From: Lachnospiraceae bacterium UBA7202
Lineage (GTDB): Bacteria > Bacillota > Clostridia > Lachnospirales > Lachnospiraceae
Assembly (NCBI GenBank): GCA_002490705.1
Contig: DKUO01000043.1
Location: 1-64,000 of the forward strand
Reading direction: 5' to 3'
DNA: 64,000 bases
Both the position numbers and the translations under genes were made by a program. Positions 16,274 to 25,696 of the stretch are shown one piece after another. The number at the start of each line of letters is the position of its first letter. Position 1 is the stretch's first letter. Below the pieces are notes generated by a model. That model saw only the letters and a program-made list of their open reading frames with translations, was not told where the DNA came from and made no database searches.

Positions 16274-19200
16274 CTATTTTCTCAAATGCTTTTTGAGCAC
16301 ATCCATAAACAGCTCAATATCAAGCGGCTTCGCGATATGATCGTTCATGCCGCTCTTTAAGGCCGCCGCCTTGTCCTCCTCCAACGCATTCGCCGTCATG
16401 GCAATAATCGGAAGCGTCTTGACGTCCTCTCTTGGCAGGGAGCGGATCGTCCGCGTTGCCTCGTAACCGTTCATAATCGGCATCTGCACATCCATCAGCA
16501 CCACATCGTAATAGTTCTCCGGCGACTTTCTCACCATATCCACCGCGTCCGTTCCATCCGGTGCAGACTCTACCTCGAATCCGCTCTCCGTCAGAATCAC
16601 TTCCGCGATCTCACGGTTCATCTCGATATCCTCCACAAGCAGAACCCGCTTCCCGCTGAAGTCATTTGCCTGCCAGACAGCCTCGTCGCTTTCCGTTTTG
16701 ACTTCCATATTGTTGGCTGCCAAAAGCGCCGACTTCAAATCCGACATAAAGAGCGGCTTTGCACAAAAGGCAGTAACGCCCGCCTCTTTGGCTTCCTCCT
16801 CAATGTCCGTCCAATCGTAAGCCGTCAGAATAATGATAGGCGACTCCTCACCGACCACGCTGCGGATCTTTCTGGCCGTCTCTACACCGCTTGTCTCCGG
16901 CATCTGCCAGTCAATAATATAGGTGTGGTAGGAATCCCCCTCGTCACGCGCACTCCTTGCGCGGTACACGGCCTCCCTGCCGGAAGTAGTCCACTCGGCG
17001 CGCATACCGATGGTCTTTAACATCTTGCTCACACTGTCGCAGATATTGAGGTCATCGTCCACCACAAGCGCGCGCAGTCCTTCCAGTTCCTTGATCTGTT
17101 CTGCGTTCTTCTCCACATCCTGTAGTTTTAAACTGAGGTTCACCGTAAAGGTGCTGCCCTTTCCGACCTCGCTTTCCACAGAGACTTTCCCGTTCATCAT
17201 CTCGATAATATTTTTGGTGATCGCCATGCCAAGACCCGTACCCTGAATCCCGCTTTTGGTCGTTGTAGACTCTCTCTCGAAGGGCTCGAAAACATGCTTC
17301 ACAAACTCCGACGACATACCGATGCCGTTGTCCTTGATGATAAATTCATAATCGCCGTATCCGTGCCGGAACGTGGTATGCTGTATGATGCGGAAGGTAA
17401 TCATGCCGCCCGCCGGCGTATACTTCACCGCATTGCTCATCAGATTGATAAAAATCTGGTTCAGCTTTAACGGATCTGCAATCACATCCTCGTTAGTCAC
17501 CTCAAAGGTATCAATAAAAAGCTCCAGCTGCTTCGCCTTCATCTGCGGCTGAATGATGTTGACCAGATTGTGCATCAGCTCAGAGATATTGCATTCCTGT
17601 TCATGAATCTGCATCTTACCGCTCTCAATACGGCTCATATCCAGAATGTCATTAATCAGACTGAGCAAGTGATTGCTGGAGGCAAGAACCTTCTGCAGAC
17701 ACTCCTTCACCTGATCTCTGTTATCGATACGGCTTGCCGCGATCGTGGCAAAACCGATAATAGCGTTCATCGGTGTACGGATATCATGGCTCATATTGGC
17801 CAGGAATGTGGTCTTCGCCTCGTTGGCCTGTCTTGCATGCAAAAGCGCATCCTGTAATGCCTCTGTCTGCTCTTTCTGTTTGATTACCTGTTCCGTAATA
17901 TCCCTAGAAACAACCAAAACAATTACATCGCCTGACATGTCATCCTTGGTCATGATAAAGGTCTGGCGCATACACATACGGCTCTCATCTTTATCCGGTT
18001 TCCCCCAATAATCCACATCGACTTCCACTTCTCCTTTTTCAAAGCAGTCCCGCAAATACTCTACGTTCACGACACTGCTGTAATCCTCAAGGGATTCCGG
18101 AAGGATGTACTGTTTCCATCTCTCAAAGCATTCCGAAGCCTTACACGGCGCCTGTAATCCCGCCCTCTCAAGCAGAGAAATCTGTCCGCCGTCTAAGCTC
18201 TCTCTTACAATATCCTGCTCGATCAGATCTTTCGTCAGATTAAATTCAAAGGAACTAAACGCATTGGAGGTAATCGCAATTCGATACTGCATCTCCTTGC
18301 GGTTCATCATCGCCATTTCTTCTTTTCTTCTCTGCTCCCGCAGCTTCATCTCGGAAATATCCTGCCGCAGATACAGCATTTTAACCGCCCGTCCCTCTTT
18401 CCGCTCGATACAGACGACAGTCATCTGCTCCCACGCCTCCTGACCGTCCCGCATCACATGGCATTCATAGGTAAAGGTATCCTGATCGGCCAGATTTTCC
18501 ACGATCGATTCCGCCTTCAGCGTCTGTCTGAAATTCTCCTGCGCCTCCTCGCCGATGATCTCCATGCTGTGATCCTCCACGATATCCGCATAGGCGCCCT
18601 CCGTCATCGCCTGATTATCCGAAAGCTTCATCCCCGCAGTGTAGGAGTAAACACCTGTCTCCAGATCCACCGTCAGATATTTAGAGGAAAAGAGCGTATT
18701 CAATCCCTTCAAAACATAGCTGATCTGACGGTTTTCCACCTCCAGCGCTCTCCGCTGTTTCACTGAATTCACAACAACTACGATAAAGTAAACGGCAAAA
18801 AGCATGATCAATGCCACTTCCAGACCAATCCCCGCTTCGTTGGCCCTGTTGATCATACCCTTTGTGACATTCGGAGGAAACGTTTGTACCAGTACAAAAT
18901 CATAATTCGGAAGATAGGTCACGCAGATAATATCCGTCGCACTGCCCCCTTCGCAGATAAACGCGTTCTGACCTCCGTTCTCAAATACCGCTCTCACTCC
19001 AGCCGCCGTATGGCTGTCAATAAAGCCCCTGCTTTCCAGAATATCCGGCAGACTGCCTTCCCCGTAATCCTGATCATCGGAGCTGGCTATCACTTCTCCG
19101 CTCGGCATACACAGCCAGGTGGGGCAAAATTCTCCGAAATACGTGGTGTCCAAAATCTTGTTCAGATATTGTTCCGCCACATAAGATCCCCGGATGATGC

Positions 19201-19690
19201 CGATAATTTCCCCATCCAGCTGTACCGGCGCATAAACCATAATTCTTTTTTCTTCTTCCGCAAGGCGCTCGTCAAATACAGCCGTAATTCCGCTTTCGCC
19301 CTGCATACCCAGCTTAAAATATTCACGATCTGAAGAATTCACAGTCCTGCCGTCAGACAGATGGGTAACGCCTTCCGCATCAGTGAACCGAACCGTATCA
19401 AAAACAGAACTTGATTCTATTCCCTTAAGCGTATCCGCAGGGACAGTGTCTCCTCCCAGATAGGTGTCAAAAAAATACCCGTAAGTCGTGATAATACGCA
19501 ATCCGTTTTCAAACTGATCGGATATCTGCTGCGCCATCTGCCGCGTCGAATCCTCCGCATAGTTTTTGTTCTGCTCTATGATTCTTGCTTTATTCTGCGC
19601 CGTATAGATGTTAAATAAGATAACTACCAGTACCAACAAAGGAATGGAATAAATAATCGTATGAAATACTTTTTTCCTATTCATGTTCAT
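16274..19690 (-). CDS. Membrane hybrid histidine kinase with two receiver domains
   Basis: A 1138-residue sensor: N-terminal helix (about 12-30), extracytoplasmic Cache-like domain (to about 285), second helix (about 290-312), PAS-like modules (about 330-600), HisKA with FLANMSHDIRTPMNAIIGF (about 630), HATPase with DNGIGM and GTGLGMAITK (about 785-815), receiver 1 (VVDDDLN, YIIDWQMPETSG) and receiver 2 (VEDIEMNR, DVVLMDVQMPIMNGYEATR). No DNA-binding output is present, so signalling must pass by phosphorelay or act by sequestration. The start overlaps the upstream kinase gene by 14 bp. Ligand unknown. Confidence 0.92.
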   Translation of the reverse strand: MNMNRKKVFHTIIYSIPLLVLVVILFNIYTAQNKARIIEQNKNYAEDSTRQMAQQISDQFENGLRIITTYGYFFDTYLGGDTVPADTLKGIESSSVFDTVRFTDAEGVTHLSDGRTVNSSDREYFKLGMQGESGITAVFDERLAEEEKRIMVYAPVQLDGEIIGIIRGSYVAEQYLNKILDTTYFGEFCPTWLCMPSGEVIASSDDQDYGEGSLPDILESRGFIDSHTAAGVRAVFENGGQNAFICEGGSATDIICVTYLPNYDFVLVQTFPPNVTKGMINRANEAGIGLEVALIMLFAVYFIVVVVNSVKQRRALEVENRQISYVLKGLNTLFSSKYLTVDLETGVYSYTAGMKLSDNQAMTEGAYADIVEDHSMEIIGEEAQENFRQTLKAESIVENLADQDTFTYECHVMRDGQEAWEQMTVVCIERKEGRAVKMLYLRQDISEMKLREQRRKEEMAMMNRKEMQYRIAITSNAFSSFEFNLTKDLIEQDIVRESLDGGQISLLERAGLQAPCKASECFERWKQYILPESLEDYSSVVNVEYLRDCFEKGEVEVDVDYWGKPDKDESRMCMRQTFIMTKDDMSGDVIVLVVSRDITEQVIKQKEQTEALQDALLHARQANEAKTTFLANMSHDIRTPMNAIIGFATIAASRIDNRDQVKECLQKVLASSNHLLSLINDILDMSRIESGKMQIHEQECNISELMHNLVNIIQPQMKAKQLELFIDTFEVTNEDVIADPLKLNQIFINLMSNAVKYTPAGGMITFRIIQHTTFRHGYGDYEFIIKDNGIGMSSEFVKHVFEPFERESTTTKSGIQGTGLGMAITKNIIEMMNGKVSVESEVGKGSTFTVNLSLKLQDVEKNAEQIKELEGLRALVVDDDLNICDSVSKMLKTIGMRAEWTTSGREAVYRARSARDEGDSYHTYIIDWQMPETSGVETARKIRSVVGEESPIIILTAYDWTDIEEEAKEAGVTAFCAKPLFMSDLKSALLAANNMEVKTESDEAVWQANDFSGKRVLLVEDIEMNREIAEVILTESGFEVESAPDGTDAVDMVRKSPENYYDVVLMDVQMPIMNGYEATRTIRSLPREDVKTLPIIAMTANALEEDKAAALKSGMNDHIAKPLDIELFMDVLKKHLRK

Positions 19691-21776
19691 GATCTACATC
19701 CTCTAAAATATTATGTATTAGTATCTGTAATGCTTCAATGTCAACAGGCTTGACAAAATGTTCGTCCATCCCCGCCTGCAGCGACTTCTGCCGGTCCTCC
19801 TCCATCGCATCCGAGGAGAGCGCGATAATCGGTATCCTGGAAATCCTTTCGTTTTCCAGTCTGCGAATCGCTCTGGCCGTCTCGTAACCGTTCATTCCCG
19901 GCATCTCGATATCCATCAGTACCAGCGCATATTTACCGGGTTCGGAAACCTTCAAAAGTTCATAGGCGCTCACACCGTCACAGGCTGACTCCACCCGGTA
20001 TCCCAGATTCTTGAGAAGCTCTTCCTCAATCTCCCTGTTGATACCGTTATCCTCCACCAGAAGAATACAGCTTTTATCCTCCCCGCCTGCCGCATGATCA
20101 AAAGAAGTTTCCTCCTGCTCCATAAAGGAACCCTGTACGGGATATTTGATCGGAAGCTCCACGGTAAAGGTGCTGCCCTCACCGACTCTGCTCTCCACGC
20201 TGACACATCCTCCCATGGTCTCGGCATAACTTCTCACCACCGCAAGTCCGGCGCTTGGCATACCGTTATACACCGCATCTTTTTCCGGTTTTGCCGGCTG
20301 AAAGATTTCCTCCAGCCGATCCTCCGAAATACCGCAGCCGGTGTCCGAAATCACAAACCGGTATATGCCGTGATCTTTCTCCTCGCTTTTCTCTTCCCGG
20401 ACCGTCAGGCTCACCCGGCCCTCAGCGGACGTATACTTGATCGCATTGTCAAGCAGCTGGTTTAAAATCTCCCGCAGCCTGATATAATCAACCTCCACCG
20501 AATAATGGAAAAGCCCGGTCTTGTCCAGCTTAAACTGAATATGCTTTGCCTTAATCGGACGTTCGGCGCTTTTTTCCACCTCTCTTAACAGCTCACCGAG
20601 ATGGTATTCCCGTTCCGTCAATTCCGCTCGGGAGGGTTCATTCAGGTTATCTTTTAAAAATTCATTGAAAACCGCCAGAAGTTCCTCACCCGAATGGTGA
20701 ATTTTTTCTATGCATTCTCCGACCTTACCCGGATCTCCGACGCATCCCTTCAAGAGCTCCGCATACCCTATAATAGCATTTAACGGCGTCCTGATATCGT
20801 GGGACATGTTGGCAAAAAACGTGTTCCTTGTAAACCGTTCCGTCTCCGCCTGCCGAAGCGCGGATTTTAAAAGCGACTGCCTCTCCACCTGCTCGGTGAT
20901 ATCCCTGGAAACAGAGAGGGCAATCACATCGCCTGTATGCTCATTCTTCTCCAGGAAAAAAGTATAATGGCTCAGCCGTTTTCTGCCGTACATATCCGTA
21001 ACCCAGCTGTCATACACCTGCTCCCGCTCGCCCTCTTCATAACAGCGGATCAGCCGTTCAATATCAAAAAAGCGGTGATACTCATCTAATTCTCTCACTT
21101 CCGTAAAGTCCGCCCAAAACGCGGCAAAGTCCGAATATTTTTCAAATGGACGGATTCCCATATAGGCAAAAAGATTCTGTACTTCTCCATCCCCGTTCAA
21201 CACGGAAGCCGAGATAAATTCATCTCTTGTCAAGTTGATCTCCACAAAGGAAACCGCATCATAGAGAAGCGCCCTCTTAAAGTAATCCTCACGCAGATGA
21301 GCGGTATAGAGCGCCTCATTTACCCGCTCCAGCTCCGTCATCCGATTCTGAATCCGCTCCGTCGCATCTTCGATAAAAACATAAAAGAGATCACCATAGA
21401 CCTGTGTCCGGACAAAATGCCCGTAGTCCTCCACCCAGCGCACCATGCCGTCCTTCCTGACGATCCGGTATTCCACATAGTCAAGATCGTTACCGCCGTG
21501 CGCAATCTGCGTATGGATGCTGTCCTCCACTTTATCAATATCCGCAGGATGGACTAACCCTTTAAAGGTGTATCCCGTCAGTTCTTTAAATTCCTCCAGC
21601 GTATCACATCCAAAAATCCGAAGCATGGCTCCATTGATGTAAACCAGTTCTTCATTGCCGTCCGCATGATATATAAAAAAGCCGCCTGGCATCCCCTCCG
21701 AAATCTGCTCGATCACGGGCAGTGTCTGTTCGTCAAAACTGATTGTAAACGCTTTTTTATCTCCGTATTGTCTCAC
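19677..21776 (-). CDS. Cytosolic PAS hybrid histidine kinase with one receiver
   Basis: A 699-residue protein without membrane segments: PAS (about 10-130, including EYRIVRKDGMVRWVEDYG), a second PAS-like region, HisKA FFANMSHDIRTPLNAIIGY (about 322), HATPase with DTGCGI but a degenerate G2 box (PSAGLAV instead of GTGLGL), and a C-terminal receiver (VEDNGINR, VLMDIEMPGMNGYETAR). I prefer the GTG start at 21776, since GGAGG lies 7 bases before it; the ATG at 21806 has only A/T-rich sequence upstream. It is co-transcribed with the larger membrane kinase downstream, and the two may act together. Confidence 0.88.
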   Translation of the reverse strand: MRQYGDKKAFTISFDEQTLPVIEQISEGMPGGFFIYHADGNEELVYINGAMLRIFGCDTLEEFKELTGYTFKGLVHPADIDKVEDSIHTQIAHGGNDLDYVEYRIVRKDGMVRWVEDYGHFVRTQVYGDLFYVFIEDATERIQNRMTELERVNEALYTAHLREDYFKRALLYDAVSFVEINLTRDEFISASVLNGDGEVQNLFAYMGIRPFEKYSDFAAFWADFTEVRELDEYHRFFDIERLIRCYEEGEREQVYDSWVTDMYGRKRLSHYTFFLEKNEHTGDVIALSVSRDITEQVERQSLLKSALRQAETERFTRNTFFANMSHDIRTPLNAIIGYAELLKGCVGDPGKVGECIEKIHHSGEELLAVFNEFLKDNLNEPSRAELTEREYHLGELLREVEKSAERPIKAKHIQFKLDKTGLFHYSVEVDYIRLREILNQLLDNAIKYTSAEGRVSLTVREEKSEEKDHGIYRFVISDTGCGISEDRLEEIFQPAKPEKDAVYNGMPSAGLAVVRSYAETMGGCVSVESRVGEGSTFTVELPIKYPVQGSFMEQEETSFDHAAGGEDKSCILLVEDNGINREIEEELLKNLGYRVESACDGVSAYELLKVSEPGKYALVLMDIEMPGMNGYETARAIRRLENERISRIPIIALSSDAMEEDRQKSLQAGMDEHFVKPVDIEALQILIHNILEDVDHEHE

Positions 21777-21828
21777 TACCTTCCCTCCCAGAATTGATGA
21801 TACCATTTAATTAAAAAAAAGAAAAGAG

Positions 21829-21862
21829 CTTAGAGATTTTTTAAAGAAATCTGTGGTAAAAT
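21829..21862 (+). promoter_or_regulatory. Promoter with TTTAGAGA-type direct repeat (site C)
   Basis: CTTAGAGA (21829-21836) and TTTAAAGA (21840-21847), 11 bp apart, then 9 bp and TAAAAT (21857-21862), just upstream of the OmpR-type regulator. Each copy differs from TTTAGAGA by one base. The spacing is the same as at sites A and B, which implies autoregulation. Confidence 0.68.
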
Positions 21863-21880
21863 ATTCGCGAGGGTGAAAAA

Positions 21881-22558
21881 ATGCGGATACTACTTGCGGA
21901 AGACGACGAAAAGCTGAATGAAACGCTGGTTTACGGGCTGAAACAGGCCGGTTTTATGGTAGACTCCTGCTTTGACGGCGAAGACGCCCTTTTCTACGGA
22001 GAGCAGAACATCTATGACGTCATTCTTCTGGACCGTATGCTGCCCTCTATTCAGGGCACCGACGTGCTCACATCCCTCCGGCAAAAGGGCATCACCACAC
22101 CGGTGATCCTGATCACTGCCCTCGGCACCCTCTCCGACAAAGTGGAGGGTCTGGATCTGGGCGCAGACGATTATCTGGTGAAACCTTTTGCACAGGAGGA
22201 GCTCTTAGCCAGAATCCGCTGTGTCACCAGACGCCCCCGCCGAATCGTAAACGAGGAAACCATCCGGCTCTCGGATCTCTTATGGTTTCCTGCTGAGAAC
22301 CGTCTGACCGGCCCCCTGGCAAGCTGCACCCTCTCCAAACGGGAGGCTGCTCTCCTCGAGACTTTTTTAGGGAGCGGCAGCACCACCCTTCCCAGAAGCC
22401 TCCTTCTCATGAAAGTATGGGGCCCTGACAGCGATGTGGAGGAGGGAAATTTGGACAACTATATTCATTTTTTGCGCCGACGCTTAAAAACCGTCGGCAG
22501 TGTACTTACCATAAAAACCGTCCGCGGCGTAGGATACTCCCTGACGGGAATTTCATAA
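21881..22558 (+). CDS. OmpR/PhoB-family response regulator
   Basis: A 225-residue regulator: receiver domain with acidic pocket EDD (8-9), phosphoacceptor Asp51 (VILLDRMLPS) and the Lys of VKPF near 100, then a winged-helix DNA-binding domain (about 130-225) ending KTVRGVGYSLTG. The ATG follows GAGGGTG. It forms an operon with the kinase 36 bp downstream. The promoter has the 11-bp-period repeat typical of OmpR-family sites, and the same sequence is found before the two small lipoprotein genes at 14.8 and 15.5 kb, which are therefore probable targets. Confidence 0.94.
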   Translation: MRILLAEDDEKLNETLVYGLKQAGFMVDSCFDGEDALFYGEQNIYDVILLDRMLPSIQGTDVLTSLRQKGITTPVILITALGTLSDKVEGLDLGADDYLVKPFAQEELLARIRCVTRRPRRIVNEETIRLSDLLWFPAENRLTGPLASCTLSKREAALLETFLGSGSTTLPRSLLLMKVWGPDSDVEEGNLDNYIHFLRRRLKTVGSVLTIKTVRGVGYSLTGIS

Positions 22559-22594
22559 CGCTTTTGGTATCTGTTCATTCGACGGGAGGAAAAC

Positions 22595-23917
22595 ATGTTC
22601 CGAAAAGTCCATCTGTATCTGACGGCGCTGTGCGCCGGCATCACCACCGCCATTATCCTTGTGATGTCCCTGCTGTATCTGTATCTCTCGGAAAAAGAGC
22701 TCTACGAAACCCAATACCGTTCCTTCCAAAACGATGTCAACACCATCGCTACCAGTCTGGAACAGCAGTCCGTGATCTCCATGGAATGGCTCTCCAAGAT
22801 GGAATCCCGCAGCGGCTATCTGTTCTATGCGCTGGATAACGGCGTTCCTTTTCTCTACAACCGCCTCACCGACCGCTCCGACTCCCCCGACACGGTGAGC
22901 CTTCTCTCCTCCTGTCTGGCCGTTTACAAAACCAGCGTCGAATATACTTACATTCAGGAAGAACTAAATAACGGCGGACTCTATAACACCTGTTTTCACG
23001 CAGAATTTCCCTTCAATCCTACAGGCGGGAAACACGAATATTACGCCAGCGTGATTGAACTGCAAAAAAACACCGCCTCCCTGCAAATCGTGATTCTCTC
23101 TCCCCTGCACCTTTTACAGGAGCAGATCAAACGCCAGAGAATCCGTTTTCTCCTGATTGACGCGGCCGCTATTTTTCTTCTGACAGTTTTTTCCTTCTTC
23201 TTCACGGGAAGGCTTTTACAGCCTGTCATTGAGAGCCGAAAGAAACAAACTGCTTTCGTGGCGGCGGCCTCCCATGAGCTTCGCACCCCTCTGGCGGTCA
23301 TTCTCTCCGCCGCTGAGTGCTGCCGGGATGCCGAGAAAGATAACCGCATCAAATTTCTGGATACCATCAGACAGGAAGGCGGTTTGATGGCTTCCTTAAT
23401 TAACGATATGCTGACCCTGAGCGCCTCCGACAACCACAGCTTCTCCGTTTCCCCCGCCCCTGTGGAGCTGGACACGCTGTTAATCAACGCCAGCGAAGCC
23501 TTTGAACCTCTGGCCGCCGAGAAAAAGCAGTCCCTTTCCGTCACCCTGCCGGAAGATGCCCTTCCTCCCTGCATGGCCGATGCGGAACGCATTACGCAGC
23601 TTCTCTCCATTCTGTTGCACAACGCTATCAGCTACACGCCGGAGGGCGGTTCCATCTGGCTGTCCCTTCTTTGCAAAAGAAACCGCTTCTATCTCTCCGT
23701 GTCGGACACCGGTCCCGGCATTTTACCGGAGGACAGAAAAAAGATTTTTGACCGTTTTTACAGGGCAGAAAAAGCCCGAAGCGCCAAGGGGCACTTCGGG
23801 CTCGGGTTGTCTATCGCCTCTGAAATTGTAAAACAGCACCACGGTTCCATCACCGTAAGCGACCGGGCAGGCGGCGGCAGTGTGTTCACCGTGACGCTAC
23901 CCCTTTCCCATACTTAA
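22595..23917 (+). CDS. Membrane sensor histidine kinase, partner of the OmpR regulator
   Basis: A 440-residue kinase with two membrane helices (about 8-32 and 186-208) flanking an outside sensor domain of about 150 residues, with little or no HAMP. HisKA carries SHELRTPLAVIL (His about 227); HATPase carries NAISYTPEGG, SDTGPGI, FDRFYRAEKA and HFGLGLSIASEIV. The ATG follows GGAGGAAAAC. It presumably phosphorylates the upstream regulator in response to an envelope signal; the lipoprotein/permease cluster with the shared operator suggests an extracellular ligand or envelope stress. It converges on the broken GHKL kinase with 52 bp between stops. Confidence 0.93.
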   Translation: MFRKVHLYLTALCAGITTAIILVMSLLYLYLSEKELYETQYRSFQNDVNTIATSLEQQSVISMEWLSKMESRSGYLFYALDNGVPFLYNRLTDRSDSPDTVSLLSSCLAVYKTSVEYTYIQEELNNGGLYNTCFHAEFPFNPTGGKHEYYASVIELQKNTASLQIVILSPLHLLQEQIKRQRIRFLLIDAAAIFLLTVFSFFFTGRLLQPVIESRKKQTAFVAAASHELRTPLAVILSAAECCRDAEKDNRIKFLDTIRQEGGLMASLINDMLTLSASDNHSFSVSPAPVELDTLLINASEAFEPLAAEKKQSLSVTLPEDALPPCMADAERITQLLSILLHNAISYTPEGGSIWLSLLCKRNRFYLSVSDTGPGILPEDRKKIFDRFYRAEKARSAKGHFGLGLSIASEIVKQHHGSITVSDRAGGGSVFTVTLPLSHT

Positions 23918-23969
23918 CGAAAAAACAATCCAGTTCTCCTGATCAATTTTCTGGTTCCTGCATCCGATC

Positions 23970-24536
23970 TCACAATTCCATTCCCGGCACAAGCATTTTA
24001 AGTGATACAGCCCCAGCCGTTTCCCCGACGGTAAAGAAAATTTCTTTCCTGTCCATGCCATTGACCGCTTCCATGGCATTGTCAAACAGGATTCCAAGCA
24101 TTTCGATCACATGGTAGACCGGCACGAGGCATTGTCTGATCTCAGCCGTGATCCTATAATCCACTTCTATGCCGCGATCCCCCGCCGCCCGGAACTTTCC
24201 GTATAAAAAGCCTGTCAGAGCCTCATCTCCCAGCAGCAGTAAATCCGTATATTTATTTTCCTTCCGTAATTGATTACAGTAATCTTCCTCTGTCTGCGCA
24301 AGCCCCTCCTTTGTCTGTTGGGTATAACGAAAGGAAGAGATCGTCTCCATATGATTCTTTAACGCGTGCTGCTGCAATCTGACATTCGTCAGCAAATCCT
24401 CATAGTTCTTCTTATCTTCTTCTATCTCATCAAGACTCTCCTTCATCCTTTCCGCCTCGCTTCTGGCCGCATCCCATTTAAAAATGGCATACAAGAGCAA
24501 CAGGATTGCAGGAATCGCCAGCAGGTAATACTGCAT
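23970..24536 (-). pseudogene. Truncated GHKL (AgrC-like) histidine kinase, C-terminal part
   Basis: An open frame of 188 residues from ATG 24536: one membrane helix, a coiled coil, the dimerisation helix with LQQHALKNHMETI (phospho-His), and the N-box ILFDNAMEAVNGM. It then stops after about 30 residues, before any G1/G2 glycine boxes, so the ATP-binding fold is incomplete. The stop abuts the end of the convergent kinase gene, suggesting a deletion. The frame is separate from the membrane part encoded upstream (stop at 24542, 5 bp before this ATG), and no good ribosome site precedes it. It is probably a decayed kinase of the adjacent LytTR regulator. Confidence 0.6.
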
Positions 24537-24541
24537 ATGCA

Positions 24542-24835
24542 CTACACGGAGGTCACGATTACGATACCCAATATAAAACTGATGATCGTTTCCGCAATTG
24601 TCCCCGGAAACCTTGTTTTGCAAAACACAAATAGAATAATCCACGGCAGAATGCTATAGATTCGATGCAGATGACAGCTGTTAACCACTTCCAGTATGAC
24701 AAAGATAGAAAAAAACGATCCCAGCGTTTTTCCATCCGGCCTGAACCGTTCCCCGTTTATGCCGTAAAAGCAGACAAGGATTGCCAGCGTTTCCGCAATC
24801 AGTGCAATAGGTATCCACATACTTATTGAAAACAT
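24542..24835 (-). CDS. Membrane segment of a GHKL-type sensor (N-terminal fragment)
   Basis: A 97-residue polypeptide with three to four hydrophobic helices and no other domain. It starts 13 bp inside the LytTR regulator gene and ends 5 bp before the truncated GHKL frame, as a sensor kinase N-terminus would. Intact AgrC-like kinases carry five to seven helices and about 430 residues; the two pieces here add to about 285. A frameshift plus C-terminal loss is the simplest reading. A free-standing small membrane protein is possible. Confidence 0.5.
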   Translation of the reverse strand: MFSISMWIPIALIAETLAILVCFYGINGERFRPDGKTLGSFFSIFVILEVVNSCHLHRIYSILPWIILFVFCKTRFPGTIAETIISFILGIVIVTSV

Positions 24836-25545
24836 CCTTTCATTTGTTTTTTGTACCTAACGCCGATCTCAACCGTGCCCAAGCCGCTCTTCAAATGAAT
24901 CAGCCGATTGGGGACATCCACGTTCTGAACATATTTCTTATTTACGATGGTATTCCGGCTGCAGTGGATAAAATCGGGACTGTCCACTTCCTCCAAAAGC
25001 TTTTTCACGGTAATATAAGGTATTTTTAATACGTCACCCTGTCCGGTATAGATGTGCATGATATGCTCACGGCTCTCCGCGTAGGTGATATCTTCCCGTT
25101 CCACTGCCAGAATAATCCCCTCCTTGCGGAAAAACAGCGTCTTGCTTTCCTTATCGCTTTTCGGAAATTTCAGGCACTGTTCCACAGACTGCTTCACCTT
25201 TTCTTCATCGAAGGGCTTTTCAATAAAACAATAGCAATGCAGCTTCTCATAGGTGTACAATCTGGAATCTTCCAGCGAAGTGATGAAGATAATCGGTACA
25301 AAACGGTAGGACGCCACCTCCCGGATATTTTCCGCAAATTTTAGTCCCGAAACATCCCCTGGGCGGCTTGTATCCAGAATAATATCAATCAGAAACAGGT
25401 CGATAGTTTTCTCCATGGCGCACTGATAGGCGTCCTTGACGTCGGCAAAGGAATACACCTCCGTCTTTCTATCCACTTCCCTGATGATGCCTGCCAGATG
25501 CTCCTGTGCCGCTAGGTTGTCTTCCAGAATCAAAATTTTTTTCAT
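24823..25545 (-). CDS. LytTR-family response regulator
   Basis: A 240-residue AgrA/LytR-type regulator: receiver (LEDN at 7-10, phosphoacceptor Asp54 in LFLIDIILD, KPF near 100) followed by a LytTR DNA-binding domain (about 140-240; ITYAESREHIMHIYT, FIHCSRNTIVNKKYV). The ATG at 25545 follows AGAGGAT; the upstream in-frame start at 25572 lacks support. It looks intact although its cognate GHKL kinase next door is broken, so it may now be an orphan. No obvious autoinducer peptide gene is nearby. Confidence 0.92.
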   Translation of the reverse strand: MKKILILEDNLAAQEHLAGIIREVDRKTEVYSFADVKDAYQCAMEKTIDLFLIDIILDTSRPGDVSGLKFAENIREVASYRFVPIIFITSLEDSRLYTYEKLHCYCFIEKPFDEEKVKQSVEQCLKFPKSDKESKTLFFRKEGIILAVEREDITYAESREHIMHIYTGQGDVLKIPYITVKKLLEEVDSPDFIHCSRNTIVNKKYVQNVDVPNRLIHLKSGLGTVEIGVRYKKQMKGCFQ

Positions 25546-25572
25546 TGCCGATCCTCTTTTCTGCTCTTCCAT

Positions 25573-25601
25573 AGAATACCCTAAATGTCAGAATCTTACA
25601 A
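25573..25601 (-). promoter_or_regulatory. Promoter of the LytTR regulator
   Basis: TTGTAA (25596-25601), 17-bp spacer, TATTCT (25573-25578) on the minus strand, 28 bp before the ATG. Confidence 0.5.
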
Positions 25602-25614
25602 GTTTCAAAAGCAG

Positions 25615-25663
25615 AAAAATCGACGATATTCCACAACCCTTCCGGCTTGAAAATACCGTCGAT
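25615..25663 (-). terminator. Intrinsic terminator of the DUF805 gene
   Basis: A 12-base inverted repeat with one G-U-compatible mismatch (ATCGACGGTATT / AATATCGTCGAT, plus arms 25652-25663 and 25619-25630) followed on the minus strand by a T5 run. Confidence 0.75.
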
Positions 25664-25696
25664 CCATTTTTCCTATGAATAAACTGCGCTTCTATA

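Noticed and set aside
23897..24097. A short frame (66 codons) as a frameshifted continuation of the truncated GHKL kinase
   Set aside because: It contains no G1/G2 glycine motifs and stops at the junction, so it does not restore the kinase.
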